64,000 bases of DNA from Bacillota bacterium (GTDB taxonomy: Bacteria; Bacillota; Clostridia; Christensenellales; UMGS416). Below, piece after piece: positions 25,700-35,083 of this stretch (position 1 is its first letter; every line of letters starts with the position of its first letter). Made by a program: the position numbers and the translations under genes. The stretch spans positions 1 to 64,000 of the forward strand of contig JAEZSE010000034.1 in the NCBI GenBank assembly GCA_023421955.1, read 5' to 3'. The notes under the pieces were generated by a model. The model did not search any database. It was not told where the DNA came from and worked only from the letters and a program-made list of their open reading frames with translations.

Positions 25700-26641
25700 A
25701 TGAAACGGTTATTGGCATTCGTGTGCGCGCTCGTGATGCTGGTCGCGGCGCAGAACGTTGTCTTCGCAGACAAAGCCGAGGCGGCGGGCATCAGTTCTCT
25801 GGAAGCCAGCAAATTAATCGGGATGAGCTATGCCACCATGGTGAAAACATATGGTTATCCAAACCGCAAGGAGCCATCCGAATATGGCTTCACCTGGTGC
25901 GTGTATAACAGCGATTACTCCAATTTCTTCATGGCTGGCGTATCAGGCGGCAAGGTCGTCGCACTGTATACGAGCGCAAAGGTGATGAGCTACCGAGGCA
26001 AAGTGAAATACAACTACACCCGCACCACAGTGCGCAAGGCGATGGGATCTCCTATCAGCTATGTGCAGTCAAACAACACGATCATGGTGCTCAACAAGCG
26101 AAACGAGAGGGATTACTTCAAAGCCAGCAGCAACTATGTAATCGTATTCTACGACAACATAGCAGGCGGCAAGGTAACGTCAATGCTGGTCATCCCCCAG
26201 GCACACCAGAACAATGTGCTCCTGAATTTGCCGGTGCTGAACAGCAGTCTGGAACGCGCCTATGAGCGAATCAGCGTGGACTTGGTCAACGCCAGCCGCG
26301 TGCGGCGGGGCCTGAAAAAGCTCGCCAACGATGCAATGGATGCCAAGCTGGCCCTTTCCCGCAGCCAGGACATGCGTGACCGGGATTATTTTGACCACTA
26401 CACACCGGCCCCGGAGCACCTGAGCCCCTTTGATCAAGCCCGGCGCATGGGGATCCGGTTCAGCTCCATGGGTGAAAACATCGCCTATGGCGACCACAAC
26501 GCGATATTCGCACACGAGTCTTTCATGAACTCCTCCGGCCACCGCAACAATGTGTTGAAATCGACCTATACGAAAATTGGCGCAGGCGTGGCCTATGGGA
26601 GTAGCCGCTATGTGTTGCTGACAAACATCTTCACTAGATAG
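25700..26641 (+). CDS. Secreted CAP-domain (SCP-like) protein with CAP-associated N-terminal domain
   Basis: 313 residues. Signal peptide with a hydrophobic core LLAFVCALVMLVAA and cleavage near AEAAG. Domain 1 (about 30-175) matches the CAP-associated N-terminal domain (GMSYATMVKTYGYPNRKEPSEYGFTWCVY). Domain 2 (about 195-313) is a CAP/SCP/PR1 domain with DLVNASRVRRGLKKL, SQDMRDRDYFDHYTPAPEHLSPF, SMGENIAYG and SSGHRNNVL; the family's conserved His residues are present. Extracellular, role unknown in bacteria. The start at 25700 follows AAAGGAGGG by 6 nt; an earlier in-frame ATG lies inside the riboswitch hairpin. Controlled by two tandem c-di-GMP riboswitches. Confidence 0.92.
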   Translation: MKRLLAFVCALVMLVAAQNVVFADKAEAAGISSLEASKLIGMSYATMVKTYGYPNRKEPSEYGFTWCVYNSDYSNFFMAGVSGGKVVALYTSAKVMSYRGKVKYNYTRTTVRKAMGSPISYVQSNNTIMVLNKRNERDYFKASSNYVIVFYDNIAGGKVTSMLVIPQAHQNNVLLNLPVLNSSLERAYERISVDLVNASRVRRGLKKLANDAMDAKLALSRSQDMRDRDYFDHYTPAPEHLSPFDQARRMGIRFSSMGENIAYGDHNAIFAHESFMNSSGHRNNVLKSTYTKIGAGVAYGSSRYVLLTNIFTR

Positions 26642-26661
26642 TGCTTCATCCTCCTGCCCTT

Positions 26662-26693
26662 GCCCCCTTCCCGTTTTGGGAAGGGGGCTTTCT
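26662..26693 (+). terminator. Intrinsic terminator of the CAP-domain gene
   Basis: GCCCCCTTCCC (26662-26672) pairs with GGGAAGGGGGC (26678-26688), loop GTTTT, then TTTCT. Confidence 0.85.
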
Positions 26694-26715
26694 AGTTTGT
26701 GGATGCTCAAAACGA

Positions 26716-26744
26716 TTGACAAGCCCCAATATTGATATTAAAAT
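26716..26744 (+). promoter_or_regulatory. Consensus sigma-A promoter of the 2113-residue secreted protein
   Basis: TTGACA at 26716-26721, 17 bp, TAAAAT at 26739-26744. One of the best-matching promoters in the window. The start of transcription would be near 26751, giving a leader of about 90 nt. Confidence 0.8.
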
Positions 26745-26767
26745 CCAATTGTATAAGTATATACCAA

Positions 26768-26798
26768 AGTAGGCGACAAACGGGCGCCTGCTGTTTTT
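26768..26798 (+). terminator. Terminator-like hairpin in the 5' leader of the giant protein
   Basis: AGTAGGCG (26768-26775) pairs over 8 bp with CGCCTGCT (26785-26792) around a 9-nt loop, then GTTTTTG. It lies about 20 nt after the predicted transcription start and 45 nt before the ATG, so it could act as an attenuator. No known riboswitch class is recognised. Confidence 0.5.
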
Positions 26799-26840
26799 GC
26801 ACTTTTTCCAACGGACCGATCGGGCTAAAGGAGACCTCAA

Positions 26841-29800
26841 ATGAAAAGAGCGCTTCAAATCATCATCTCCATCGCGATGGCATCCTGCTTGTTTGCGGCG
26901 GTGGCACTGCCGGCGCTGGCTGCACCCATGCCTGTTATCGTATGGGATATCGCATCCAGCAAGGTTTTAGGGGATGAAGATCGTACAACTTTTGACGGCG
27001 ACGTGCAGATCCGGGCAAAGGATTCCTCCGGAAACCCGGTCACGCTTGATTTGAACGGCAAGTCTGTAACAATAAACGGCAACCTGAATATATTGGGCAC
27101 GCTGGACGTACACAACGGCTCGCTCACCGTGACCGGCGGCCTCACCGTCTCCGGCGGCACGCTCAAGATGACCGAATCCAGCTCCGATATCAATGGTCTG
27201 GTGGTGGTAAAGGGATCATTCACGACCGACGGCGCTGACCACACCGGTAAGCTCACCGCCGGCACGCTGGACGTGCGTGGTGATTTCGTGCAGTATGCCA
27301 ACCACAGCAGCAAGGCCTTCTGCCCCTCGGGCACGTTCAAGGTCAAACTATCCGGCACCAATAAAATCGTGTGGTTCGAGACGCCCGGCGGTTCCTATCT
27401 GAATAATTACACATTCGCAACCGGCACCACGTTCAACGCGGTCTCGGTGATATCGCTGAGCGTGAACCTCACGGCAAACGAAACAATGACATACCCGCAC
27501 CTCTACCTGCGCGGCGCGATGAACGGCAAAACGCTGACCGTGCCCGGCGGCACGGTGATCGCGGGGATGCTCACACCCGGCGGCGGCCGCCTCAATGTAA
27601 ACGGTGCGCTGGAGGTGGGTCCTGACGGCGGTGTCACAATGGCAAATGCCGCCGACTATTTGTATGTGAACGGCAACTTCACCACCAAGGGTCAGTTTGT
27701 CGCCCAGACCGGCACACTGGAGATCAACGGCAACTTTGCCCAGCTCGGCGTGGTGTCCGGATTTCGGGACGATAGCTTCGTGGGCCAACCGGCCCATCTG
27801 ACCAAGATCATCGGCACTGGCCGGAAAATCACTTTCAACAGCCCGGTCACCTCTTGCTTCGGTAAGCTGGAAGTGTCCTCCTGGACCACCGACAGCGTTA
27901 TCTCCCTGAACTGCAACCTGACTGCTGACACAACCTGGAACTATCCGGTCGTTTATTACAAAGGCAGCCTGGCAGGTCACAAGCTGACTGTGAACAACAA
28001 CCTCTATGCCAAGGGGATCACCGTGGCTGGCGGATCGCTCACGGCAAAGAAGAACTTCACATCTGCCGCTATTGACTATCTTGTAATGACCAATGCGGCG
28101 GATAGCGTGGTAGCGGAAGGCAATTTCATCGCCAGCCAGAGCATGTCTTCCTCCTGCCTGACGGCCGGCACGCTCAAGGTGATGGGCAGCTTCACACAAA
28201 GCGGGGCTGCCTCGGCCTTCAACGCCTCCGGCTCCCACAAGACGATCCTGAGCGGTGCCAACAAATCGGTGGTGTTCGCCAACCCGGGTGTCTCCTGGTT
28301 CAACCGGCTGGAGCTGGCAGACGGCATGACATTTGCCGCCGGATCTGTGCTTTCCATGAATGGCGGGCTGGACACGGACATGGCCGTTGCGGTGCCACTG
28401 ATGTATTATGGCGGCAACATGGCAGGCCATGACCTTGAAGTGACCGGCAACCTGAGGCTCTTCGGCACGGTCGCGCCAGGTGGTGCCACAATCCGCGCCA
28501 CCGGCAATGTGGCGCTTGACGGTGAGCTATCGATGACCGACATCGCCGACCGGCTGGAAGTGGGCGGCGATTTCACCGGTTCCGGCGCGGCAAGCCTTGC
28601 AGCTGGCACGGCGGAGTTTAAAAAGAGCTTCCGCTACACCGGCAACTCGTGGCAGACGGCAGGCACCAACACCACCGTGCTTTCCGGCGGAGCGGACATG
28701 GTGGTGAGCTTTTCCAATCCGGCAACCTGCTGGTTTTCCGATCTGACGATCGCAAGCGGCACCACGTTATCTTCAGATTCCGTGATTTCCGTCAAGCCCT
28801 CGGGCCTGAAAGATCTGGCGCTTGTCTGCCCCAAAATATATCTGCAGGGCAACCTGAACGGCCATGCATTCGATCTGACCGGTTCGGCCACGGTGCCCTC
28901 CGGTGCCACACTCACAGTGGGCGGCGGCAGTCTCTCCATCAGCGGCGATTTGTTGATGGACAACAGCACGCTGGCGATGACCAATGCCTCCGACCGCGTG
29001 ACCGTGGGTGGCGACTTTACAGCAAAAGGCCCCGACCACACCGGCAAACTGACCGAGGGCAGGCTCACGGTGCGCGGCGATTTTTCTCAGCTTTCCACAA
29101 ACTCCACCAAATCCTATCTGGCTTCCGGCAACCATGTGACAGTGTTGGCTGGTTCGGTCGCGCAGCATGTGACCTTCGCATCACCCAGTGCCGCCGATGG
29201 CTCCCGCTTTGCCAAGCTCTATTGCCTGAACCCGGCTGTGCAATTTGACTCGCTGTATTATTACAGCAGCTTTACGATGACCGGCACACAACTGTTGGAT
29301 CTTTCCGGCACAGGCGGCACGTTTGTGCCAGCTTTCAACCCCGATGTGACCGATTATGTCTATGTGATACCGAAGGATTCCACCTCTGCCACCATTACGG
29401 CTCATTCCGAGTATCAGGCTCCCAACGCCGTAATGACGATGAACGGTGCGGAAGTGACCACTGTGAGTGTTGCCGATGTGCCATATAACGGTAGCTCCAC
29501 AGTGTCGATCGTGGTAACGGCAATCGACGGAATTGACGAGCGAACCTACACTGTCAAGGTGGAGCGCCTCAATGCGGACTTGGCCTCCATTGGGTTATCC
29601 ACCGGCGCGCTGAGCCCGGCTTTCAGTGTCGATACTCTGAGTTACACGGTTGACTTGCCAGCTGATGTGGACTCGGTCACAATCACGCCAGTGGCCGACA
29701 ACCCCGATGCAGCGTTCACAATCAACGGAGCAGCACAGGACTCCCGCGAGTTCGAACTGAAGCCCGGAGAGACAGCCACAGCCGCGATCGTTGTGACCGG

Positions 29801-32800
29801 CCAGAATGGCCTGACCAAGCGAACCTATACGGTGGAAGTCACCCGCGCGCCGATGATCACGGCGTTGGGTCAATCCACCGGCACACTGAGCCCATCGTTT
29901 GCCGCTCCGTTGGATGAATACACGCTGACGCTGCCGGCGGCGCAAAGCTCCGTCACGCTGACACCTGTGCTGGCTGCCGGCTGCGACAGCCTGACCATCG
30001 ACGGTGTGGCGGAGGCCACCGCCTCCTTTGACCTTGAGCTGGGCGAGCGACGGGTCGTGCCGGTGCTGGTGACTGCAGGAGACACCTCCTTCACCTACAC
30101 CGTGACGATCTGGCGCAAGCCAATCATCTCCTCCTTCATGCAAAACCCGACAGGCACCACGCTCACCCCGGCTTTTGACGCCGAAGGCGGCGCGTTCACA
30201 CTGGATGTGCCGGCTTCGATGAACAACCTGACAATCCGGCCGCAGAAGGTGGACTGCACCAAGCTCACGATCAACGGCGATGTGCGTGACTATGTGACCT
30301 ACGATTCGTTGAACCCGCTGCCGGTGGGCGAGAGCCGCGTACTCACCATCGTGGCCGAATCGGGCGCGCTCACGCGCACCTTCACGCTCACGGTGACCAA
30401 GGGCGCCATCGTGAGCAACCTCACGATGAACCAGGGCACGCTCACTCCAGCCTTTGACCGCGCAGTACATGCATACACAGTGCGCGTGCCCGCTACATCC
30501 GGGGCGGTCTCCGTGACACCCACACTGGCAGGTGGCACGGTCACCGTGAATGGCACTGCCTGGAACGCCGCGTCGCCGGTGACGGTAAACCCGGCTCCCG
30601 GTGCCTCAGCCACGCTGACCGTGGTAGGCACAGACGGCGCAGCCACCGCAACATATGTGATCACTGTTACTCGCGACAAGCCCCTGTCCGGCATCGCCCT
30701 CAGCAGCTCAGCGGCGCTGAACCCCGCGTTCAACGCGGTCACCGGTAGTTACAGCGTGCTGGTACCGGCCTCAGTGGCATCGGTCACCATCACACCGGCA
30801 ATCACAGCGGGCTGCACAGCGCTAAGAATCAATGATGTCGTGCAAAACAGCATCACACTGACCCCCGGTATCGGCTCCGACACACAAGCCGTCATAAAAG
30901 CCACTGGCCCGGACGGCATCACGGTCACACAATACACGGTCACTTTGGTGCGTCAGGCCCTTCTGAGCAACATCCGGCTCTCCACAGGAACACTAAGCTA
31001 CCCCTTTGAGGGAGACCGGCTGAGCTACAATGTATTCCTGCCCAACACTACCACAGCAATCACGATCACGCCGGTGAAGACCGCTTCCTGCGGCGGCTTC
31101 ACGATCAATGGCGCCAATGTGGCTTCCATTACCTTGAAGCCCGCCTCCGGCGGCATGGCGGCAGCGGTGATCAAGGCCATCGGCACCACTGCAGGCGTGG
31201 AGCAGACCTTCACGGTGCGCGTATTCCGCATCGCACCGGTGACGGGTATTACACTCTCCACCGGGAAACTGAGCCCGGTCTTTGATATCAAGAAAAGCAG
31301 CTACACTGTGGACATCCCGGCGGGCACGTCTTCGGTCAAGATCACTCCGGTAAAAGGGTATTCCTGCGCCACAATGCTGATCGACGGCCTGGCCAACACC
31401 TCTGTCACGCTGACTCCGCCCATCGGCGGCAGTGTCAGCACCACAATTACCGCCGAAGCCAAGGATGGTTCCGACTTCACCTATACGATCACCGTGCGGC
31501 GGGCGGCGCTGCTAAGGGGCATTACAGTGACCGGCGGCACGCTGAGCCCGGCGTTCCGGGCAACAACCACCAGCTACACCGTGTCGGTGCCTGCGACCAC
31601 CGCCAGCGTAAGAATCACACCGGTAAAGGCGACCACAGGTGTGTATTCCATGACGATCAATGGTAAGTCTGCCAGCTATGTGACGCTCTCGCCGGCAGTG
31701 GGCAGCGCGGCCACGGCCACGATCAAGCTCACCTCCAGCACCAACAAGGCTGTCACACAGACCTACACGGTCATCGTGCGCCGCGCCGCATTGATTACCG
31801 GCATCACGAGCTCCGCCGGCACGATGAGCCCGGCCTTCTCCCCCGCCAAGACAGCCTATACAGTCACATTGCCGGTGGACACTTCATCCACCGTGATCGC
31901 CTATGCCAAGGCTGCAACCGGTGTGAAGTCGGTCACGATCAACGGTGCGGCAGTGACCTCCTATGCTGTGTCGGTGAGCAAACCCGGTGGCAGCGCCACC
32001 GCCACCATTGTGGCTACCGCCACCGATGGCAAGACCAAATCCACCTATACGGTAACCATCAGGCGCGCGGCGGTGTTAAGCGGCATTACAACAGCCGGCG
32101 GCACTTTGAGCCCGGCCTTCTCCCCCGCAACATATGCATACACCGTGAATGTGCCGGCAACCACGGCCAAGGTCACATTGACTCCGGTGAAGTCACCTGG
32201 CTGCACGACGGTGACCATCGATGGTGTAGCCCAAGCCAGCAAGGAGTTTGCACCGCCCATCGGCGGCAGCGTGACCACAACCATCGTGGGCAGGACAGAT
32301 GCCGGCACCACGGGCACCTATACTGTCACCATCAAGCGGGCGGCATTGGTCACCGGCATACGCACCAGCCTGACATCCAACCCGATCTCGCCTGCATTCT
32401 CAGCCACCACGCTTGGGTATGCAGTTAACCTGCCGGCAACCCGGTCTTCCATCACAATCTATGCCACCAAAGCCAGCTCCGGTGTGAAGTCGCTCACAAT
32501 GAACGGCAAAGCCGTTGCAAGCCTGACGGTAAGCCCGGCGGTGGGTGGCAGCTATCCGGTTGTGATCGTGGCCACAGCGGCTGACGGCACTACCAAGATC
32601 ACCTATCGTGTTACGGTAAAGCGAGCAGGACTCCTGAGCGGCATCACCGCCAGCGGCAGCTCGGTGATTACGCCGACGTTCAGCACGGCCACCAAGACCT
32701 ATACGGTGGTGATTCCGGCCACACAAAGCTCCGTTGTGATCACACCAGTAAAAACCTCAGCAGCCAAGACGATGAAGATCAACAATGTGACTGCCAGTTC

Positions 32801-33182
32801 AATAACACTGCGGCCGGCAGTTGGCGGCGTGGCTACCGCCGTAATTGCTCTGATAGCCACCGATGGCGTGACCAAAGACAGCTACACGGTGATTGTGCGC
32901 AGGGCTGCTCCGCTTTCCAACATCACGCTCTCCACCGGCACATTAAGCCCAGCGTTCAGCCCGGCCACGACAGCCTACTCGGTCAGCCTGGCCACCGGCA
33001 CAGCGCTCACAATCACCCCGGTGGCATCCAGCGGGTCGAGCTTCACAATTGATGGGAACACCGTGCCAAACATTGTGCTCAATGAACCGGTAGGAGGCGG
33101 ACCGGTTATCGTGATAATCCTGGCCAAAGCCAGCAATGGCGTCACCAGCGTCTCCTATACAGTCACAGTGAACTGGAGCTGA
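26841..33182 (+). CDS. Giant secreted repeat protein with 14 cadherin-like beta-sandwich domains
   Basis: 2113 residues. Signal peptide ending near ALPALAA. Residues about 70-805 hold five repeats of about 150 residues that I do not recognise as a named family; each runs LNGKxLTVNGNL, GGTL, a MTxxADxLxVxGDF strand, AGTLxVxGDFxQ, then a TxLSGxxxxVxF-PxxSWF segment, suggesting a beta-helix or stacked beta-sandwich. Residues about 813-2113 hold 14 cadherin-like beta-sandwich domains of about 90 residues (LSxGTLSPAF, YTVxVPA, VTITPVK, TYTVTVRRAA). No SLH, LPxTG or transmembrane anchor is visible; it ends WS after a final strand. A surface or matrix adhesin is likely but unproven. GGAGA lies 8 nt before the ATG. 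Confidence 0.88.
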   Translation: MKRALQIIISIAMASCLFAAVALPALAAPMPVIVWDIASSKVLGDEDRTTFDGDVQIRAKDSSGNPVTLDLNGKSVTINGNLNILGTLDVHNGSLTVTGGLTVSGGTLKMTESSSDINGLVVVKGSFTTDGADHTGKLTAGTLDVRGDFVQYANHSSKAFCPSGTFKVKLSGTNKIVWFETPGGSYLNNYTFATGTTFNAVSVISLSVNLTANETMTYPHLYLRGAMNGKTLTVPGGTVIAGMLTPGGGRLNVNGALEVGPDGGVTMANAADYLYVNGNFTTKGQFVAQTGTLEINGNFAQLGVVSGFRDDSFVGQPAHLTKIIGTGRKITFNSPVTSCFGKLEVSSWTTDSVISLNCNLTADTTWNYPVVYYKGSLAGHKLTVNNNLYAKGITVAGGSLTAKKNFTSAAIDYLVMTNAADSVVAEGNFIASQSMSSSCLTAGTLKVMGSFTQSGAASAFNASGSHKTILSGANKSVVFANPGVSWFNRLELADGMTFAAGSVLSMNGGLDTDMAVAVPLMYYGGNMAGHDLEVTGNLRLFGTVAPGGATIRATGNVALDGELSMTDIADRLEVGGDFTGSGAASLAAGTAEFKKSFRYTGNSWQTAGTNTTVLSGGADMVVSFSNPATCWFSDLTIASGTTLSSDSVISVKPSGLKDLALVCPKIYLQGNLNGHAFDLTGSATVPSGATLTVGGGSLSISGDLLMDNSTLAMTNASDRVTVGGDFTAKGPDHTGKLTEGRLTVRGDFSQLSTNSTKSYLASGNHVTVLAGSVAQHVTFASPSAADGSRFAKLYCLNPAVQFDSLYYYSSFTMTGTQLLDLSGTGGTFVPAFNPDVTDYVYVIPKDSTSATITAHSEYQAPNAVMTMNGAEVTTVSVADVPYNGSSTVSIVVTAIDGIDERTYTVKVERLNADLASIGLSTGALSPAFSVDTLSYTVDLPADVDSVTITPVADNPDAAFTINGAAQDSREFELKPGETATAAIVVTGQNGLTKRTYTVEVTRAPMITALGQSTGTLSPSFAAPLDEYTLTLPAAQSSVTLTPVLAAGCDSLTIDGVAEATASFDLELGERRVVPVLVTAGDTSFTYTVTIWRKPIISSFMQNPTGTTLTPAFDAEGGAFTLDVPASMNNLTIRPQKVDCTKLTINGDVRDYVTYDSLNPLPVGESRVLTIVAESGALTRTFTLTVTKGAIVSNLTMNQGTLTPAFDRAVHAYTVRVPATSGAVSVTPTLAGGTVTVNGTAWNAASPVTVNPAPGASATLTVVGTDGAATATYVITVTRDKPLSGIALSSSAALNPAFNAVTGSYSVLVPASVASVTITPAITAGCTALRINDVVQNSITLTPGIGSDTQAVIKATGPDGITVTQYTVTLVRQALLSNIRLSTGTLSYPFEGDRLSYNVFLPNTTTAITITPVKTASCGGFTINGANVASITLKPASGGMAAAVIKAIGTTAGVEQTFTVRVFRIAPVTGITLSTGKLSPVFDIKKSSYTVDIPAGTSSVKITPVKGYSCATMLIDGLANTSVTLTPPIGGSVSTTITAEAKDGSDFTYTITVRRAALLRGITVTGGTLSPAFRATTTSYTVSVPATTASVRITPVKATTGVYSMTINGKSASYVTLSPAVGSAATATIKLTSSTNKAVTQTYTVIVRRAALITGITSSAGTMSPAFSPAKTAYTVTLPVDTSSTVIAYAKAATGVKSVTINGAAVTSYAVSVSKPGGSATATIVATATDGKTKSTYTVTIRRAAVLSGITTAGGTLSPAFSPATYAYTVNVPATTAKVTLTPVKSPGCTTVTIDGVAQASKEFAPPIGGSVTTTIVGRTDAGTTGTYTVTIKRAALVTGIRTSLTSNPISPAFSATTLGYAVNLPATRSSITIYATKASSGVKSLTMNGKAVASLTVSPAVGGSYPVVIVATAADGTTKITYRVTVKRAGLLSGITASGSSVITPTFSTATKTYTVVIPATQSSVVITPVKTSAAKTMKINNVTASSITLRPAVGGVATAVIALIATDGVTKDSYTVIVRRAAPLSNITLSTGTLSPAFSPATTAYSVSLATGTALTITPVASSGSSFTIDGNTVPNIVLNEPVGGGPVIVIILAKASNGVTSVSYTVTVNWS

Positions 33183-33197
33183 TCCAAACAACAAAGC

Positions 33198-33232
33198 AAA
33201 GAGCCCCCCTCCAACCGGAAGGGGGCTCTTTC
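33198..33232 (+). terminator. Intrinsic terminator of the giant protein gene
   Basis: AAAGAGCCCCC (33198-33208) pairs with GGGGGCTCTTT (33221-33231), with the T run in the arm. Confidence 0.8.
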
Positions 33233-33253
33233 ATATCTCAATTGACACAGTAA

Positions 33254-33284
33254 GAAAGGGGGGCAAGCGCCGCTTGCCCCCCTC
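33254..33284 (-). terminator. Intrinsic terminator of the fatty acid synthesis operon
   Basis: GGGGGGCAAGCG (33258-33269) is inverted at 33271-33282; read on the minus strand it is followed by a TTTCTT tract, just after fabZ. Confidence 0.8.
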
Positions 33285-33296
33285 AGAATGCATGCC

Positions 33297-33722
33297 TTAC
33301 TCCCCAATATAGAACATCAACTCACAGTCACAGGCGAGCTCCTCACCTACATAGGCCTTTACGAGCCCCGTGCCAGCCGGGCCAAGCACTCGGCCGATCT
33401 CAGCGGTCATCCTGAGCTGCTCGCCTGGATACACCTTGCGGCGGAATCGTGCAGACTTGATGCTGGCGAAATAGGCGGTGCGGCCTTGGAACTCCGGTGT
33501 GGAGAGCATGATCACGGCACCCAGCTGGGCCATGGCCTCCACAATGAGCACGCCGGGCATCACCGGATTGCCCGGAAAATGCCCCTGGCACCAAAACATA
33601 TCGCCGGTCACATCCAGATGGCCTTCCGCGCGCTTGCCGGGCTCCAGTGTTTCCACGCCATCCAGCAGCAGCATGGGCTCGCGGTGGGGGATGATCTCTT
33701 TAATCTCGTCACGACTAAGCAT
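33297..33722 (-). CDS. fabZ: 3-hydroxyacyl-ACP dehydratase FabZ
   Basis: 141 residues, normal length for FabZ. Hot-dog fold with the catalytic signature GHFPGNPVMPGVLIVEAMAQ (His of HFPGNP and Glu of VEAMAQ) and IPHREPMLLLD at the N-terminus. It dehydrates 3-hydroxyacyl-ACP to trans-2-enoyl-ACP. Last gene of the acc-fab operon, 6 bp after fabF. Confidence 0.96.
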   Translation of the reverse strand: MLSRDEIKEIIPHREPMLLLDGVETLEPGKRAEGHLDVTGDMFWCQGHFPGNPVMPGVLIVEAMAQLGAVIMLSTPEFQGRTAYFASIKSARFRRKVYPGEQLRMTAEIGRVLGPAGTGLVKAYVGEELACDCELMFYIGE

Positions 33723-33728
33723 ACGCCC

Positions 33729-34967
33729 TCAGTCCTCCTTGTACTGGCTGATGGCAATGCAGCTGTTGTGGCCACCGAAGCCGAAGGAATTGCTGATCGC
33801 GTTGCGGATCGTCATGCTGCGGCCCTCGTTGGGCACCACATCCAGGTCACACTCCGGATCCGGTGTCTGATATCCGATCGTGGGCGGCGCAAAGCCCTCA
33901 TACACAGCCATCGCTGTCACGGCAGCCTCCACAGCACCGGCAGCGCCCAGCAGGTGGCCGGTCATCGACTTGGTGGAGCTCACAGCCAGTTTCGAAGCGC
34001 GGTCACCGAACAGATGCTTGATGGCCAGCGTTTCGGTGCGGTCATTAGGCGGCGTGCTGGTGCCGTGGGCGTTGATGTAGTCTATGTCTTCCGGCTTGAG
34101 GCCTGCGTCGGCAATGGCATTGGCCATCGCGTCCATCGCGCCTTCTCCGCTGGGCTCGGGTGCTGTGACGTGATACGCGTCGCAGCTTTGGCCATAGCCG
34201 GATAGCTCGCCGTAAATACGGGCGCCGCGAGCCTTCGCATGCTCCAGCTCTTCCAGCACAAGCACTCCGGCACCTTCCCCCATTACAAAGCCATTGCGCT
34301 CGGCATCAAAGGGAATGGAGGCACGCCCGGGGTCGTTTGATGTGCTGAGCGCTGTCAGCTGCTTGAAACCAGCCAGGCTCAGCGCCGTCATGGCGCTTTC
34401 CACACCGCCGGCCACAACCACATCGGCGCGGCCAAGCTTGATCGCATCGTAACCGTGGCCCACACTGTCGGTGCCGGTGGCGCAGGCCGTCACAATCGAG
34501 TCGCAGGGGCCTTTTGCCCCCAATGCGATGGCTACATGGCCGGCAGCAAGGTTGATGATGGCCTTGGTGATGAAGAAGGCTGACACACGGTCATGGCCCT
34601 TGTCGGCCATCGTGAGCGTCTGCTCGGTGATGGTCTCAATGCCGCCGATGCCGCTGCCCACCGAAACGCCCACCCGCTTCATATTGAGGCCGTCCGTGGT
34701 AAGACCTGCGTCGTCCCAAGCTTCCATGGCAGCCCACACGGCGTATTGGGTGAACAGTTCCATGCGTCGGGCTTCCTTGCGGGAAATGCGCTCGCCGGGG
34801 TCGAAACCCTTCACCATCGCGCCCACGGCAACGCCGCTCTTATCCCTGAGCTCATCGGGCAAAAGGCTGATGCCATTGCGGCCCTGCTTCATTGCGCTCC
34901 AGGTTTCCTTCATGCCCTGCCCCAGCGGCGTAATCGCGCCCAAGCCGGTGATAACAACTCTCCTCAT
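33729..34967 (-). CDS. fabF: 3-oxoacyl-ACP synthase II FabF
   Basis: 412 residues, standard KASII. The Cys-His-His triad is visible: Cys in VTACATGTDS, His in NAHGTSTPPND and His in GHLLGAAG. It also has MGEGAGVLVLEELEHA and the C-terminal NSFGFGGHN. It elongates acyl-ACP with malonyl-ACP. The ATG at 34967 is preceded by GGAGG; the open frame runs on upstream into the intergenic space but has no site or homology there. Separated from fabG by 116 bp with no clear promoter or terminator. Confidence 0.96.
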   Translation of the reverse strand: MRRVVITGLGAITPLGQGMKETWSAMKQGRNGISLLPDELRDKSGVAVGAMVKGFDPGERISRKEARRMELFTQYAVWAAMEAWDDAGLTTDGLNMKRVGVSVGSGIGGIETITEQTLTMADKGHDRVSAFFITKAIINLAAGHVAIALGAKGPCDSIVTACATGTDSVGHGYDAIKLGRADVVVAGGVESAMTALSLAGFKQLTALSTSNDPGRASIPFDAERNGFVMGEGAGVLVLEELEHAKARGARIYGELSGYGQSCDAYHVTAPEPSGEGAMDAMANAIADAGLKPEDIDYINAHGTSTPPNDRTETLAIKHLFGDRASKLAVSSTKSMTGHLLGAAGAVEAAVTAMAVYEGFAPPTIGYQTPDPECDLDVVPNEGRSMTIRNAISNSFGFGGHNSCIAISQYKED

Positions 34968-35083
34968 AGGTTCGCCTCCAAGTGGTGCGTTATGATTGAT
35001 ATGAATAAAACCGGAAATCATTATACATTGGCGTTTGCCTGCCATCAACTGAAGACATAATGCCTTCATGGGCCTGGATATGT

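Noticed and set aside
26761..26800. A third c-di-GMP riboswitch in the giant protein leader
   Set aside because: The conserved GEMM core (GACGCAAAGCC, GAAA loop and receptor) is missing.
27348..28430. Open frame of 360 codons opposite the giant repeat protein
   Set aside because: Low-complexity antisense of repeat sequence; no start site or recognisable protein.
26841..33182. Periodic DNA repeats that could look like a repeat array
   Set aside because: The period (about 270-280 bp) follows protein domains with degenerate codons; no short identical repeats with unique spacers, so not CRISPR.
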